This document shows, in pieces, positions 16,925 through 24,349 of a DNA stretch of 41,751 nt (within the stretch, counting starts at the first letter, position 1; each line of letters opens with the position of its first letter). A model generated the notes under the pieces. It had not been told where the DNA came from. It was given only the letters and a program-made list of their open reading frames with translations, and did no database searches. Origin of the DNA: Saprospiraceae bacterium (GTDB lineage: Bacteria > Bacteroidota > Bacteroidia > Chitinophagales > Saprospiraceae); the NCBI GenBank assembly GCA_022844265.1, contig JALHMA010000004.1, forward strand, positions 15,182 to 56,932. The letters run 5' to 3'. Both the position numbers and the translations under genes were made by a program.

Positions 16925-17116
16925 TACCACATAGTTCACATAGGACTACCACATAAGTAGTTATTGGTTATTCGTTATTGGTTATTCGTGTTGATAATCA
17001 ATTATTTACAAATAATTTAGCCAAAACTAATTTTGCTTGATTACTTAGATCACATAGATTTTAGTGTACTCTACGCTATGTGATCTATGTGGTAGTCCTA
17101 TGTGAACTATGTGGTA
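16925..17116. repeat. CACATAG palindrome interrupted by an inserted TAATAAC element
   Basis: The right arm 17076-17116 (41 bp) is a perfect complement of 16925-16955 joined to 17048-17057. The 92 bases between those two pieces are a TAATAAC element. The 18-nt loop at 17058-17075 is, on the minus strand, CGTAGAGTACACTAAAAT, matching the loop of the palindrome at 9121-9138 at 16 of 18 bases. It lies between the glycosyltransferase and mqnE. Confidence 0.9.
16954..17047 (-). mobile_element. 94-nt TAATAAC element (MITE-like), copy 3, nested insertion
   Basis: Read on the minus strand it runs TAAGTAATCAAGC to AATAACTACTTA, 94 nt including one TA at each end. By eye it differs from the copy at 5340-5433 at five positions. 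Removing 92 nt (the element plus one TA) restores a perfect CACATAG palindrome, so the boundaries are defined to the base. A TA duplication is the target signature of IS630/Tc1-mariner-type transposition; no transposase is present. Confidence 0.85.
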
Positions 17117-17218
17117 AACCCCCAAAATTTAATTTTCAAAAAAAATTGAAAGTTATGAACAATACCCTTTGACATGGGTTTACATGACAGTATCAAATTT
17201 TCAAATTCAAATCATTTT

Positions 17219-18421
17219 ATGCGCAGCGCGGAACAAATAGACATACTGCTCCAGGATTCGAAATTAAGTGCCGATCATCGCCAGGTAGCACAGAAAGTAC
17301 TTGATAATCAGCGGGTTACTTTCGATGAGGGCGTTTTTTTGTTTGAACATGGCGATTTGTCTTTTGTAGGCGCATTGGCCAATTATGTGCGGGAGCGGAA
17401 AAATGGCGACCAGACCTTTTTCAATCGCAATTTCCACATCGAGCCGACCAACCTGTGTGTGTACGACTGCAAATTTTGTTCGTATTCCCGCCTCATCAAG
17501 CAGCGCAACGATGCCAATGCCTGGGCTTTTTCCATGGAAGAAATGCTGGACATGGTGTATAAATACGACGGAAAACCGGTGACGGAAGTCCATATCGTCG
17601 GAGGCGTTCTGCCGCAATACGATCTGCCGTTTTACCTCGATTTTTTCAAAAAAATAAAGGAACACCGCCCGGAACTACATGTGAAGGCGCTGACGCCGGT
17701 GGAATATCACTACATCTTTAAAAAGGCCAAAGTGAGCTATGAAGATGGGATGCGCATGATGAAAGAAGCAGGTCTGGACAGTATGCCCGGCGGCGGCGCG
17801 GAGATTTTTCACCCGGAAATAAGGGAACAAATTGCAGCTGACAAATGTGATGCCGATCAGTGGTTGCGCATCCATGAAATCTGGCACGAACTGGGTATGC
17901 GCTCGAATGCTACTATACTGTATGGTCACATCGAACAATTCCGGCACCGGGTCGATCATATGGAGCGTTTGCGCCAATTGCAGGACAAAACGGGTGGTTT
18001 CCAGACCTTTATCCCGCTGAAATTCCGCAATCAGGATAACCAGATGAGCCATATTGCCGAAAGCACCGCGGTGGAAGACCTGCGGAATTACGCCATCAGC
18101 CGCATCTATTTGGACAATTTTGACCACCTCAAAACCTACTGGCCGATGATCGGTCGCCAGATTGCACAGATGTCGCTGGCATTCGGCGTAGATGATATGG
18201 ATGGCACCATCGATGATACGACCAAAATATACTCGATGGCCGGTTCGGAAGAGCAACACCCGACCCTGACCACCCAGCAATTGGTCGATATGATTCGCCG
18301 GGTAGGTCGCCGCCCCATCGAGCGGGATACGCTGTACAACGTGTTAAACGATTTTACGGATACCGTTTTTGAAGAAGACAAGGCATTTCGGGGTTATGTT
18401 GAGCTGCCTGTTCTTTCTTGA
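17219..18421 (+). CDS. mqnE: Aminofutalosine synthase MqnE (radical SAM)
   Basis: This radical SAM enzyme joins 3-(1-carboxyvinyloxy)benzoate to S-adenosylmethionine to give aminofutalosine, the second step of the futalosine route to menaquinone. The cluster-binding cysteines are in LCVYDCKFCSYS (C80, C84, C87, the CxxxCxxC pattern). Landmarks include HIVGGVLPQYDL, KALTPVEYHYIFKKA, GLDSMPGGGAEIFH and FIPLKFRNQDNQMSH. I prefer the ATG at 17219 (400 residues), which fits family length; an upstream in-frame ATG at 17174 would add 15 residues and lies within three bases of a TACCC-TTTG motif (17163-17171) that may be the promoter. The stop is one base before the palindrome at 18422. It precedes a phosphatase gene and mqnA on the same strand. 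Confidence 0.95.
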   Translation: MRSAEQIDILLQDSKLSADHRQVAQKVLDNQRVTFDEGVFLFEHGDLSFVGALANYVRERKNGDQTFFNRNFHIEPTNLCVYDCKFCSYSRLIKQRNDANAWAFSMEEMLDMVYKYDGKPVTEVHIVGGVLPQYDLPFYLDFFKKIKEHRPELHVKALTPVEYHYIFKKAKVSYEDGMRMMKEAGLDSMPGGGAEIFHPEIREQIAADKCDADQWLRIHEIWHELGMRSNATILYGHIEQFRHRVDHMERLRQLQDKTGGFQTFIPLKFRNQDNQMSHIAESTAVEDLRNYAISRIYLDNFDHLKTYWPMIGRQIAQMSLAFGVDDMDGTIDDTTKIYSMAGSEEQHPTLTTQQLVDMIRRVGRRPIERDTLYNVLNDFTDTVFEEDKAFRGYVELPVLS

Positions 18422-18527
18422 GTTATTGGTTATTGGTTATTCGTTATTGGTGTGGTAACCATTGGCCACACAAATAACTCAAACCAAAAGTGACCACACC
18501 AATAACAAATAACAAATAACTAATAAC
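18422..18527. repeat. Inverted repeat of ATAAC words filling the mqnE-phosphatase spacer
   Basis: The arms 18422-18456 and 18493-18527 pair at about 32 of 35 bases. Left arm: GTTATTGGTTATTGG and so on, ending GGTGTGGT; right arm: ACCACACCAATAAC followed by ATAAC words. It begins directly after the mqnE stop and ends seven bases before the next ATG. It lacks the TTGATTAT core of the 94-nt element, so only the repeated words are shared. Confidence 0.85.
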
Positions 18528-18533
18528 GAACAC

Positions 18534-19163
18534 ATGACGCTTTACATCCTCCGCCACGGAGAAACAGAATTCAATCGCCTGCAGATCGTGCAGGGTAGCG
18601 GGGTGGATTCTGATCTGAACGATACCGGCCACGAACAGGCACACGCTTTTTTTGAAACGTACCAGGATATTGATTTTCAATTGGTTGTCACGTCCAAATT
18701 GCGTCGCACCCATCAAACCGTGCGGCGTTTTCTGGATAAAAACATCCCCTGGATCGAAACACCCGACATCAACGAAATCAGTTGGGGTAAACACGAGGGA
18801 CTGCCCTCCACACCGGAACGCATCGCTTTGCATGCCGAAATGATCAATCATTGGAAACAGGGTAATTTTGATGCTTCTCTGCCGGACGGTGAAACGGCTG
18901 CCCAGCTCCGGGCGCGGGTTGATCGCTTTCTGGAATGGCTCAGAAAAAGGCCGGAAGAATATATCCTGATTGCCACCCACGGCCGTACCCTGCGCTGCCT
19001 TATTACGGCGCTGAAGGGCCTTGGGCCTGCCGATATGGAGGGCACATTTCATTCCAATACCGGATTGTATGTCATTCATTATCAGGATAATAAGTTTGTT
19101 TTTGAAAAGGAAAACGATACCGGCCACTTAGAGCGAATGCTTAAAGCAAGTGCCAGTGCATAG
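18534..19163 (+). CDS. Histidine phosphatase family protein
   Basis: The protein has 209 residues and is a phosphoglycerate-mutase-like phosphatase. The phosphohistidine motif is LYILRHGETEFNR at the N-terminus; EISWGKHEGLP carries the acidic catalytic residue; PDGETAAQLRARV and ILIATHGRTLRCL carry the second catalytic His. All residues needed for phosphatase activity are visible; the substrate (phosphosugar, nucleotide or protein) is not. Its place between mqnE and mqnA, 17 bp before mqnA, suggests co-transcription with mqnA, but no phosphatase step is known to me in the futalosine pathway. Confidence 0.9.
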   Translation: MTLYILRHGETEFNRLQIVQGSGVDSDLNDTGHEQAHAFFETYQDIDFQLVVTSKLRRTHQTVRRFLDKNIPWIETPDINEISWGKHEGLPSTPERIALHAEMINHWKQGNFDASLPDGETAAQLRARVDRFLEWLRKRPEEYILIATHGRTLRCLITALKGLGPADMEGTFHSNTGLYVIHYQDNKFVFEKENDTGHLERMLKASASA

Positions 19164-19179
19164 ATAACAGCCTTGAAAC

Positions 19180-19974
19180 ATGAAGGACAAAAAAATTCGG
19201 CTGAGCGCCGTGAGTTACCTGAATACCAAGCCATTTATTTACGGTTTGTTTCGCAGCGAAATGGCCGATGAAATGGAACTGAGCCTGGATATTCCTTCTG
19301 TGTGCGCGCGAAAATTATTGCAGGGAGAAGTTGATCTGGCGCTTACGCCGGTGGCGATCATCCCTGAATTACCTCAGGCATTTCTGGTTTCTGATTATTG
19401 TATAGGTTCAGTAGGGGCGGTAAAAACAGTCTGCCTGTTTTCTGAAAAACCGCTTACAGAGATCAAAAGGATATTACTGGATTTTCATTCCAGGACCTCC
19501 GTTGCACTTACCCGTATACTATGTGAACAGTACTGGCATATCCAGCCGGAATTTGTGCCGGCAGTGGAAGGTTTTGAAACGCAGATCACCGGCGAAACAG
19601 CAGCGCTGGTTATCGGCGACAGAACCATCGGCCTGGAACACCGCTTCCCATTTGTATATGATCTCGGGGAAGCATGGACAGCCTGGACGGGGCTGCCTTT
19701 CGTTTATGCCGCATGGGTAAGCACCAGGCCTCTGGAACCGGAAGTGATTGGGCGTTTTAATGCCGCACTTGCCACGGGTCTGGATCACCTGCCGGAACTC
19801 ATCAAAATTCTGCCTAACATGCCGGGTTTCGATCTGGAAAAATACTACCGCGAGAACATCAGTTATGAACTGGATCAGGCCAAGTGGCTGGCATTGAACC
19901 GTTTTCTGCAACTCCTGGCCGGTGAAAACGGTTACCATTTGCAGCGGCAAAATGTTGCGATGGCGACAGTTTAG
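19180..19974 (+). CDS. mqnA: Chorismate dehydratase MqnA
   Basis: MqnA dehydrates chorismate to 3-(1-carboxyvinyloxy)benzoate, the first step of futalosine-dependent menaquinone synthesis, and the product is the substrate of MqnE upstream. The N-terminus IRLSAVSYLNTKPFIYGL is the family signature. GEVDLALTPVAIIPEL, ALVIGDRTIGLEH and the FVYDLGEAWTAWTGLPFVYA segment belong to its periplasmic-binding-protein-like fold. The length of 264 residues is normal. Together with mqnE this shows that the host uses menaquinone made from chorismate via futalosine; the remaining steps (MqnB, C, D) are not in the window. Confidence 0.95.
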   Translation: MKDKKIRLSAVSYLNTKPFIYGLFRSEMADEMELSLDIPSVCARKLLQGEVDLALTPVAIIPELPQAFLVSDYCIGSVGAVKTVCLFSEKPLTEIKRILLDFHSRTSVALTRILCEQYWHIQPEFVPAVEGFETQITGETAALVIGDRTIGLEHRFPFVYDLGEAWTAWTGLPFVYAAWVSTRPLEPEVIGRFNAALATGLDHLPELIKILPNMPGFDLEKYYRENISYELDQAKWLALNRFLQLLAGENGYHLQRQNVAMATV

Positions 19975-20034
19975 CCGTACTGTGCGGTATTTCAAAACCA
20001 AAATGCAGCAATACGCGTTTGTTTTTACATAAAA

Positions 20035-20703
20035 ATGTCGTCCATGAAATACAAATTCATCTTGTTGGCGATGATCGCCACAACAGGTGTATCCGCACAA
20101 ACAACAACATCAGAAAAAGTAACTACCATGACTACAACATCCCAATCCGACATACAGACGACCACGCCTTCCGGCCAAACTGAAATTGCAACCCTTGGTG
20201 CGGGCTGCTTCTGGTGTGTGGAAACCATTTATCAGGATCTTCAAGGTGTATCGAAAGTAGAAAGCGGCTACTCCGGCGGTCGTGTCGACAACCCGACGTA
20301 TGACGCCGTTTGCTCCGGTACAACCGGGCACGCTGAGGTGATTCAGGTGACGTTCGATCCGGCTGTTATTACGTTCAGGGAAATACTGGAAGTGTTTTTT
20401 ACCGTACATGACCCGACCACGCTGAATCGCCAGGGCAATGACGTTGGGACGCAATACCGATCCGTCATCTATTACCATTCCAAGTTACAAAAAACTGTGG
20501 CTGAAGAAGTTAAAGAGGCTTCGAAAGAAATCTGGGATAATCCGATTGTCACTGAAATCAGCGCTTTTGATAAGTTTTATAAAGCCGAAACGTACCACCA
20601 AAACTATTACAAAACCAATCCGAATCAGGGCTACTGCTCTATTGTGATTGCACCCAAGGTGAAAAAGTTCAGGCAGAAATGGGCGCACAAGTTGAAATCG
20701 TAG
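20035..20703 (+). CDS. msrA: Exported peptide-methionine (S)-S-oxide reductase
   Basis: MsrA reduces methionine S-sulfoxide in proteins. The catalytic motif is GAGCFWCVE, with the nucleophilic cysteine at residue 58, and GYSGGRVDNPTYDAVCSGTT and RSVIYYH are family segments. The C-terminal NQGYCSIVIAPKVKKFR holds a probable resolving cysteine. An N-terminal signal peptide (MKYKFILLAMIATTGVSAQ, from the second Met at 20044) is followed by a Thr/Ser-rich linker, so the enzyme is exported and would protect periplasmic or surface proteins. An intrinsic terminator follows at 20706. No MsrB is fused or adjacent. Confidence 0.94.
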   Translation: MSSMKYKFILLAMIATTGVSAQTTTSEKVTTMTTTSQSDIQTTTPSGQTEIATLGAGCFWCVETIYQDLQGVSKVESGYSGGRVDNPTYDAVCSGTTGHAEVIQVTFDPAVITFREILEVFFTVHDPTTLNRQGNDVGTQYRSVIYYHSKLQKTVAEEVKEASKEIWDNPIVTEISAFDKFYKAETYHQNYYKTNPNQGYCSIVIAPKVKKFRQKWAHKLKS

Positions 20704-20705
20704 CG

Positions 20706-20749
20706 CCGAACCCTGTTCGGCCGCTTTTTTCACTCCGAACAGGGTTCGG
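20706..20749 (+). terminator. Intrinsic terminator with duplicated hairpin
   Basis: CCGAACCCTGTTCGG (20706-20720) forms a 6-bp stem with a 3-nt loop and is followed by TTTTTT (20725-20730). A second copy in the opposite orientation, CCGAACAGGGTTCGG, lies at 20735-20749, so the two can also pair over 15 bp. It follows the msrA stop. Confidence 0.8.
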
Positions 20750-20785
20750 AGGTACATTTACTCAACAATTCCGCCTTTTCGTGGT

Positions 20786-20793
20786 TATCTTTG
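20786..20793 (+). promoter_or_regulatory. -7 box of the NifU-like gene
   Basis: TATCTTTG is an exact match to TAnnTTTG, followed by CA. It is 16 bp before the ATG at 20810, just downstream of the msrA terminator. Confidence 0.55.
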
Positions 20794-20809
20794 CACGAAA
20801 TTATAGAAA

Positions 20810-21061
20810 ATGACCGACCGACAGCAAATGCTTGACAGAATTGAAGATGCATTGAGTACCGTTCGCCCGCACCTGCGGGTAGATGGAGGAGATGTGGAAT
20901 TTGTGGAATTGACAGATGATATGCACGTCAAAATACGCTGGAAAGGCATGTGCGAATCCTGCACCATGTCCGCCATGACTTTGCGGGCCGGCATCCAGGA
21001 AACTATTCGCAGCAAAATCCCGGAAATTGTCGGGGTGGAAGCGATCAACGGATTACGGTAA
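20810..21061 (+). CDS. NifU-type iron-sulfur scaffold domain protein
   Basis: The protein has 83 residues and consists only of the NifU C-terminal (Nfu) domain, which carries a Fe-S cluster to target enzymes. LRVDGGDVEFVELTDD is the family start, and KGMCESCTMSAMTL holds the CxxC cluster ligands (C48, C51). Stand-alone Nfu proteins of this length are common in Bacteroidota. The adjacent radical SAM enzyme MqnE needs a 4Fe-4S cluster, but a direct link is only inference. Confidence 0.93.
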   Translation: MTDRQQMLDRIEDALSTVRPHLRVDGGDVEFVELTDDMHVKIRWKGMCESCTMSAMTLRAGIQETIRSKIPEIVGVEAINGLR

Positions 21062-21083
21062 TTGCCCCAATGGTTTTGATGGT

Positions 21084-21131
21084 AGATGCTTGATTATCGG
21101 CACTAATAACGAATAACTGATAACGAACAAC
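21084..21131 (+). repeat. Partial TAATAAC-family element
   Basis: AGATGCTTGATTATCGGCAC is followed by TAATAACGAATAACTGATAACG. It corresponds to the second half of the TAATAAC element. It sits between the NifU-like gene and the convergent HhH outer membrane protein gene (ends 21135). Confidence 0.65.
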
Positions 21132-21134
21132 CAC

Positions 21135-23189
21135 TCACCATCTCATACGCACCTGTAGTTTCCAGAACAGTCTTTTCCCGGTTACACCGGAACTTGTTAC
21201 GGCTTGAAGTTGGTTCGTTCGTTCGGCGCGCCCTTCGAGCCGTAACCATTTATTGACGCGCCAGCTCAGGTTGAGGTAGGCCCGCGACCCGCGACCTGAC
21301 AGGGCAGGGATCGAGATGGCGGAGAAAAGATCAGTTTCAAACGCAAAAACCCGGGTATCGAAGTTGTCGGTATCATACACCGCATACCGCACAGTAGCAG
21401 TCACCGGAAAACTGAGGGGTTTAATGGCGGCCTCCTGGTAGGCAATAAAACCATTGTTGCGCGGACCATCCTGTACAGTAAACGTGGTCCACTCGATACG
21501 GCTGCGAAATTCGACCCCCGGACTCACTTTGTAAGCAGCATGCAGTCGCAGGCGTTCGCGGCGGTTTTCCCGCAATCCAAAAACGCCTTCCACATCGCTG
21601 TCGCGTTCTTTTGTTTCCGCCTGCCAAAGCGCATAGGCAGAAAAATTCCTGCTTTTGGTCCAGATGAGCCGGGCCAGAAACTCGCGGCCCCGTGAAGGTG
21701 CGCTCACCCCGAATCGCAGCCAGGGATGTTGCCAAATATCTGCATAAACATTTAACTGCCACCGCCTTACATAACGAATATCGGCGCCGAGATAAAGTCC
21801 GCGTTCGTTCGAGGCGCCGGTTACTTCTGCAAAAGGGGCACCATAAACGGACTGATAATCTTTCCCCAGGGAACGGTGTACAGCCGTCAGGGTAATATGC
21901 TGATCGGGAGAGAGCAGCAGGCCGTTGACGGCGGCCATGCCGCCATTGTCGCTGCGGGCAGTTTCTCCAAAGAGCAGGAAGTTGCGAAAGCGCCAGTTAT
22001 AGTCGAGGCTGGCCCCGGTCAGCGATTGTCCCTGAAAAACGAAGCGGCGGTAGGCCGCAGGCAAAGGCGACAGGGTTTTGTCATATCTGATATAAAGTCC
22101 GTTGGCGGTGATTTGCCCGTTTTTCCAGTTGAATGCCGTCGAAACCCCGGCCACCTGTTCATGCAGGGCTTTTTCATCCTCCACTTCGCCCGGCGTGCGA
22201 TGCAGCCCGGAGGTTTGCAGGGACGTAAATTCAATTTCAGATGATTCCAGGTCGATCGAATCGGGTACTACCACATTGCCGTCGCGGCGGCGGTTGGAGT
22301 ACAGGGCTGTGACTTCCACGTTTTTGTTGATAGCAATGGTTGTGGCCGCGCCCCTGAAAAAAAACGCTTCGCCAAATGCACCGTAAGCGTTCAATTTGCG
22401 ACCGCCGCGTGTGACCGAGACTGTTTCTGCCGATTTGCCAGGCGCAAATCCGGTTTGAAGCAATACGCCCTGGCCAAACCGAGCCGAATAATCACCTAAA
22501 GCGATGGTTTTAACCGTGCTGTTGAGGTTTTGCAGAAACAGGTGGGCGCTGTAAAAATCGAATCCCTGCCGGTTGCTGCCAAAAAAAAGCGCTTCACCGG
22601 GGTCGTTTTCTGCGGTGAAGCCAAAGCGCAGCCGATTGTCGTAGGTATGCCGGTAACGCAAAGCCAGGTTGTATGGGCGGCCTTCTACGTTATCGGAAGG
22701 GTAATTGGGCGGTTGCGGCGCGCCCCAGCGGAGCAACGCTTCATTGTCGCCTTTGTAAAGACCTTCGAGCAAGTTGGTGTTGCGCGCGTCGAGTCCGCTG
22801 CGAATCCGGGTAAAATTGAGCATCCGCCGGATATCGGATATTTCCCAGCCCGGGATGGCCTGGAGTTCGTATTCATTAAGAAAAGGCCCGAATTGTGTCC
22901 TGTAAGTGAGAAAACTTTCAATTTGCAGGTTATTCAACAGGTGCAGGCCCAGCAAATCATCCCTGCTGATCGTATTGAGGTTGAGCGGCCTGTTGCGCCA
23001 GTTTTCCAGGTTTTCGAGGTATTGCAACGCATCTGACTCGGAGGCCGTTTCGTTATCGCGGAAAAAGTTTTCCAGCAATTCAGCAGTAACGGGGTCGTCT
23101 GTTTGCGCTTCTACCAATACTACTGTGGTGCAGCAAAGCAGTAGAGTCAGGAAAAAACGGGCAAGAGCAGGAAGTATTATTTTTCTCAT
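21135..23189 (-). CDS. Helix-hairpin-helix outer membrane protein
   Basis: The 684 residues start with a signal peptide (MRKIILPALARFFLTLLLCC, ending VEAQ). Residues about 45-130 contain two helix-hairpin-helix motifs of the ComEA type (NRPLNLNTISRDDLLGLHLL and FLNEYELQAIPGWEISDIRR). The remaining 550 residues are rich in alternating aromatic and polar beta strands and end in KLQVRMRW, a beta-barrel C-terminal signature. This layout is common in Bacteroidota, where the function is unknown; the HhH part need not bind DNA at this location. It is a single gene flanked by a convergent neighbour and by the CACATAG-type repeat upstream. Confidence 0.85.
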   Translation of the reverse strand: MRKIILPALARFFLTLLLCCTTVVLVEAQTDDPVTAELLENFFRDNETASESDALQYLENLENWRNRPLNLNTISRDDLLGLHLLNNLQIESFLTYRTQFGPFLNEYELQAIPGWEISDIRRMLNFTRIRSGLDARNTNLLEGLYKGDNEALLRWGAPQPPNYPSDNVEGRPYNLALRYRHTYDNRLRFGFTAENDPGEALFFGSNRQGFDFYSAHLFLQNLNSTVKTIALGDYSARFGQGVLLQTGFAPGKSAETVSVTRGGRKLNAYGAFGEAFFFRGAATTIAINKNVEVTALYSNRRRDGNVVVPDSIDLESSEIEFTSLQTSGLHRTPGEVEDEKALHEQVAGVSTAFNWKNGQITANGLYIRYDKTLSPLPAAYRRFVFQGQSLTGASLDYNWRFRNFLLFGETARSDNGGMAAVNGLLLSPDQHITLTAVHRSLGKDYQSVYGAPFAEVTGASNERGLYLGADIRYVRRWQLNVYADIWQHPWLRFGVSAPSRGREFLARLIWTKSRNFSAYALWQAETKERDSDVEGVFGLRENRRERLRLHAAYKVSPGVEFRSRIEWTTFTVQDGPRNNGFIAYQEAAIKPLSFPVTATVRYAVYDTDNFDTRVFAFETDLFSAISIPALSGRGSRAYLNLSWRVNKWLRLEGRAERTNQLQAVTSSGVTGKRLFWKLQVRMRW

Positions 23190-23217
23190 GGGTTATCATT
23201 GCCTGATGTTATCTTTT

Positions 23218-23319
23218 TACCACATAGTTCACAGTAGGTTTACCACATAGGGCACATATGCTGGAAAGTAATCAAAACGGGCTATGTGATCTATGTTTTT
23301 TCTATGTATCTATGTGGTA
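23218..23319. repeat. Imperfect CACATAG-family inverted repeat
   Basis: TACCACATAGTTCACAGTAGG opens on the left and CTATGTATCTATGTGGTA closes on the right. The outer 10 bp are perfect complements while the interior is degraded. It looks like an older member of the family at 9059 and 16925. It lies upstream of the HhH protein gene. Confidence 0.7.
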
Positions 23320-23340
23320 TTCAGATACGTCTGGGGAATA

Positions 23341-23387
23341 AAAAATCCCGAATTGTTCCCACAAGGAGAAATTCGGGATCCTTTTTT
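23341..23387. terminator. Bidirectional intrinsic terminator
   Basis: ATCCCGAATT (23345-23354) pairs with AATTCGGGAT (23370-23379). The stem is flanked by A-run on the left and CCTTTTTT on the right, so it can end transcription from both strands. It lies downstream of the DksA-like gene (minus strand, ends 23441). Confidence 0.75.
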
Positions 23388-23440
23388 AGCAGCATACGCC
23401 AGGCATTGATTGCTTTGCCCATTGTCTTTTGCGCTATTAC

Positions 23441-24025
23441 CTATTCTTCGTCGTCCTCGAATTTGCGTCTGTCATAACTGGTATCTTCCAGTGTTTCATT
23501 TTCATTTTCCCAGTCGTCGCCATTGGGTTGCGTCGGGCGTTTGCCGGGCAAGCGCACTTTATCGCCAATGGGTTTGCCGATGGGGCGGTCGTTTTCTTCC
23601 ACGCCGGTGGTGAAGAAGTCGCCCGTAGTGTCAGTAGCGTATTCTTTGCCGGAGTTTGCCAGGTTTTTGCCGTCGATACTTTTGGTAGCATGCGGCACGA
23701 GGCGCAGACGGCTTTTGTCAATCAAAACACCTGTAACACTACAGATGCCGTAGGTTTTATTGTGAATACGAAGCAGAGCGTTTTTCAAATCCTGCACATA
23801 GCGCTGCTGACGCACCAGCATCCGCTGAAGCATTTCAAGGTCGGTATGTGTGGTAGAGTCGTCGTACCAGTCGCCGCCCTGCTGATTGAAACCATTTTCA
23901 TTGAGGTCGGCAATCTGCTGTTGCGTGGTATTCAGTTCTTCCTGCGCCTGGGCTAGTTTGGCATCGATCAGTACTTTAAACTCCTGAAGGTCTTCGTCAC
24001 TATACCTTATTTTAGGCTCGTTCAT
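23441..24025 (-). CDS. TraR/DksA-family protein without full zinc finger
   Basis: The protein has 194 residues from the ATG at 24023-24025. A coiled-coil hairpin (about 10-45 and 55-90: FKVLIDAKLAQAQEELNTTQ, DLEMLQRMLVRQQRYVQDLK) leads to the DksA-type C-terminal signature NKTYGICSVTG, LIDKSRLRLVPHATKS. Of the four zinc cysteines only C95 remains; the others are T98 and T/S positions near 114-116. As I recall, this substitution is usual in the Bacteroidota branch of the family, so it is not damage. The acidic, disordered tail ends KFEDDEE. DksA-like proteins act on RNA polymerase in the secondary channel; that role is inferred here. It is divergent from the E1 gene. Confidence 0.88.
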   Translation of the reverse strand: MNEPKIRYSDEDLQEFKVLIDAKLAQAQEELNTTQQQIADLNENGFNQQGGDWYDDSTTHTDLEMLQRMLVRQQRYVQDLKNALLRIHNKTYGICSVTGVLIDKSRLRLVPHATKSIDGKNLANSGKEYATDTTGDFFTTGVEENDRPIGKPIGDKVRLPGKRPTQPNGDDWENENETLEDTSYDRRKFEDDEE

Positions 24026-24082
24026 AATTGTCAGGTTAAAAATTAAGGAGTGATTGATATTATCTGTGGGTCTTTCGGGGGG

Positions 24083-24090
24083 CAAAATTA
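24083..24090 (-). promoter_or_regulatory. -7 box of the DksA-like gene
   Basis: The minus strand reads TAATTTTG (exact TAnnTTTG) followed by CC. TTTC lies 18 bp upstream at 24109-24112, close to the -33 TTTG consensus and spacing. The start codon is 57 bp downstream. Confidence 0.6.
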
Positions 24091-24287
24091 GGTCAAAAAA
24101 AACATTGGGAAAGAGGAGTTTTCAAAAATTTAATATTTTGATAAGTGCTTTACACTATTAGTTATTTTTGAAAAAGGTTTTTTCAACCTGAAATTCAACT
24201 GTTTGATACTAAATCTTCTATGGAACATTGTAGACGATAAAATCCATTTGTACCCAGTCCGGTATATTCAAACGCTGAAATTTGCTT

Positions 24288-24295
24288 TACTTTTG
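24288..24295 (+). promoter_or_regulatory. -7 box of the E1 fusion gene
   Basis: TACTTTTG matches TAnnTTTG exactly and is followed by CTC. It lies 54 bp before the ATG at 24350, supporting that start over in-frame codons further upstream that would lie before the promoter. Confidence 0.55.
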
Positions 24296-24349
24296 CTCGC
24301 CTTTTCAAATACAAGCTATCGAAATATTGCCAACTTTTATAAAATAAGT

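Larger units (their letters stand above)
24026..24349. other. 324-bp divergent promoter region
   Basis: This A/T-rich spacer lies between the DksA-like gene and the E1 fusion gene. It contains a -7 box for each direction (24083-24090 minus, 24288-24295 plus). No gene, long palindrome or TAATAAC element is visible; a short TTGAAAAAGG/CCTTTTTTCAA-like inverted stretch occurs near 24165-24190. Confidence 0.6.

Noticed and set aside
23441-24025. Damaged zinc finger in the DksA-like protein as a novelty
   Set aside because: Loss of three cysteines with the sequence GICxVTG and PHATxS is, as far as I know, the usual form in Bacteroidota.
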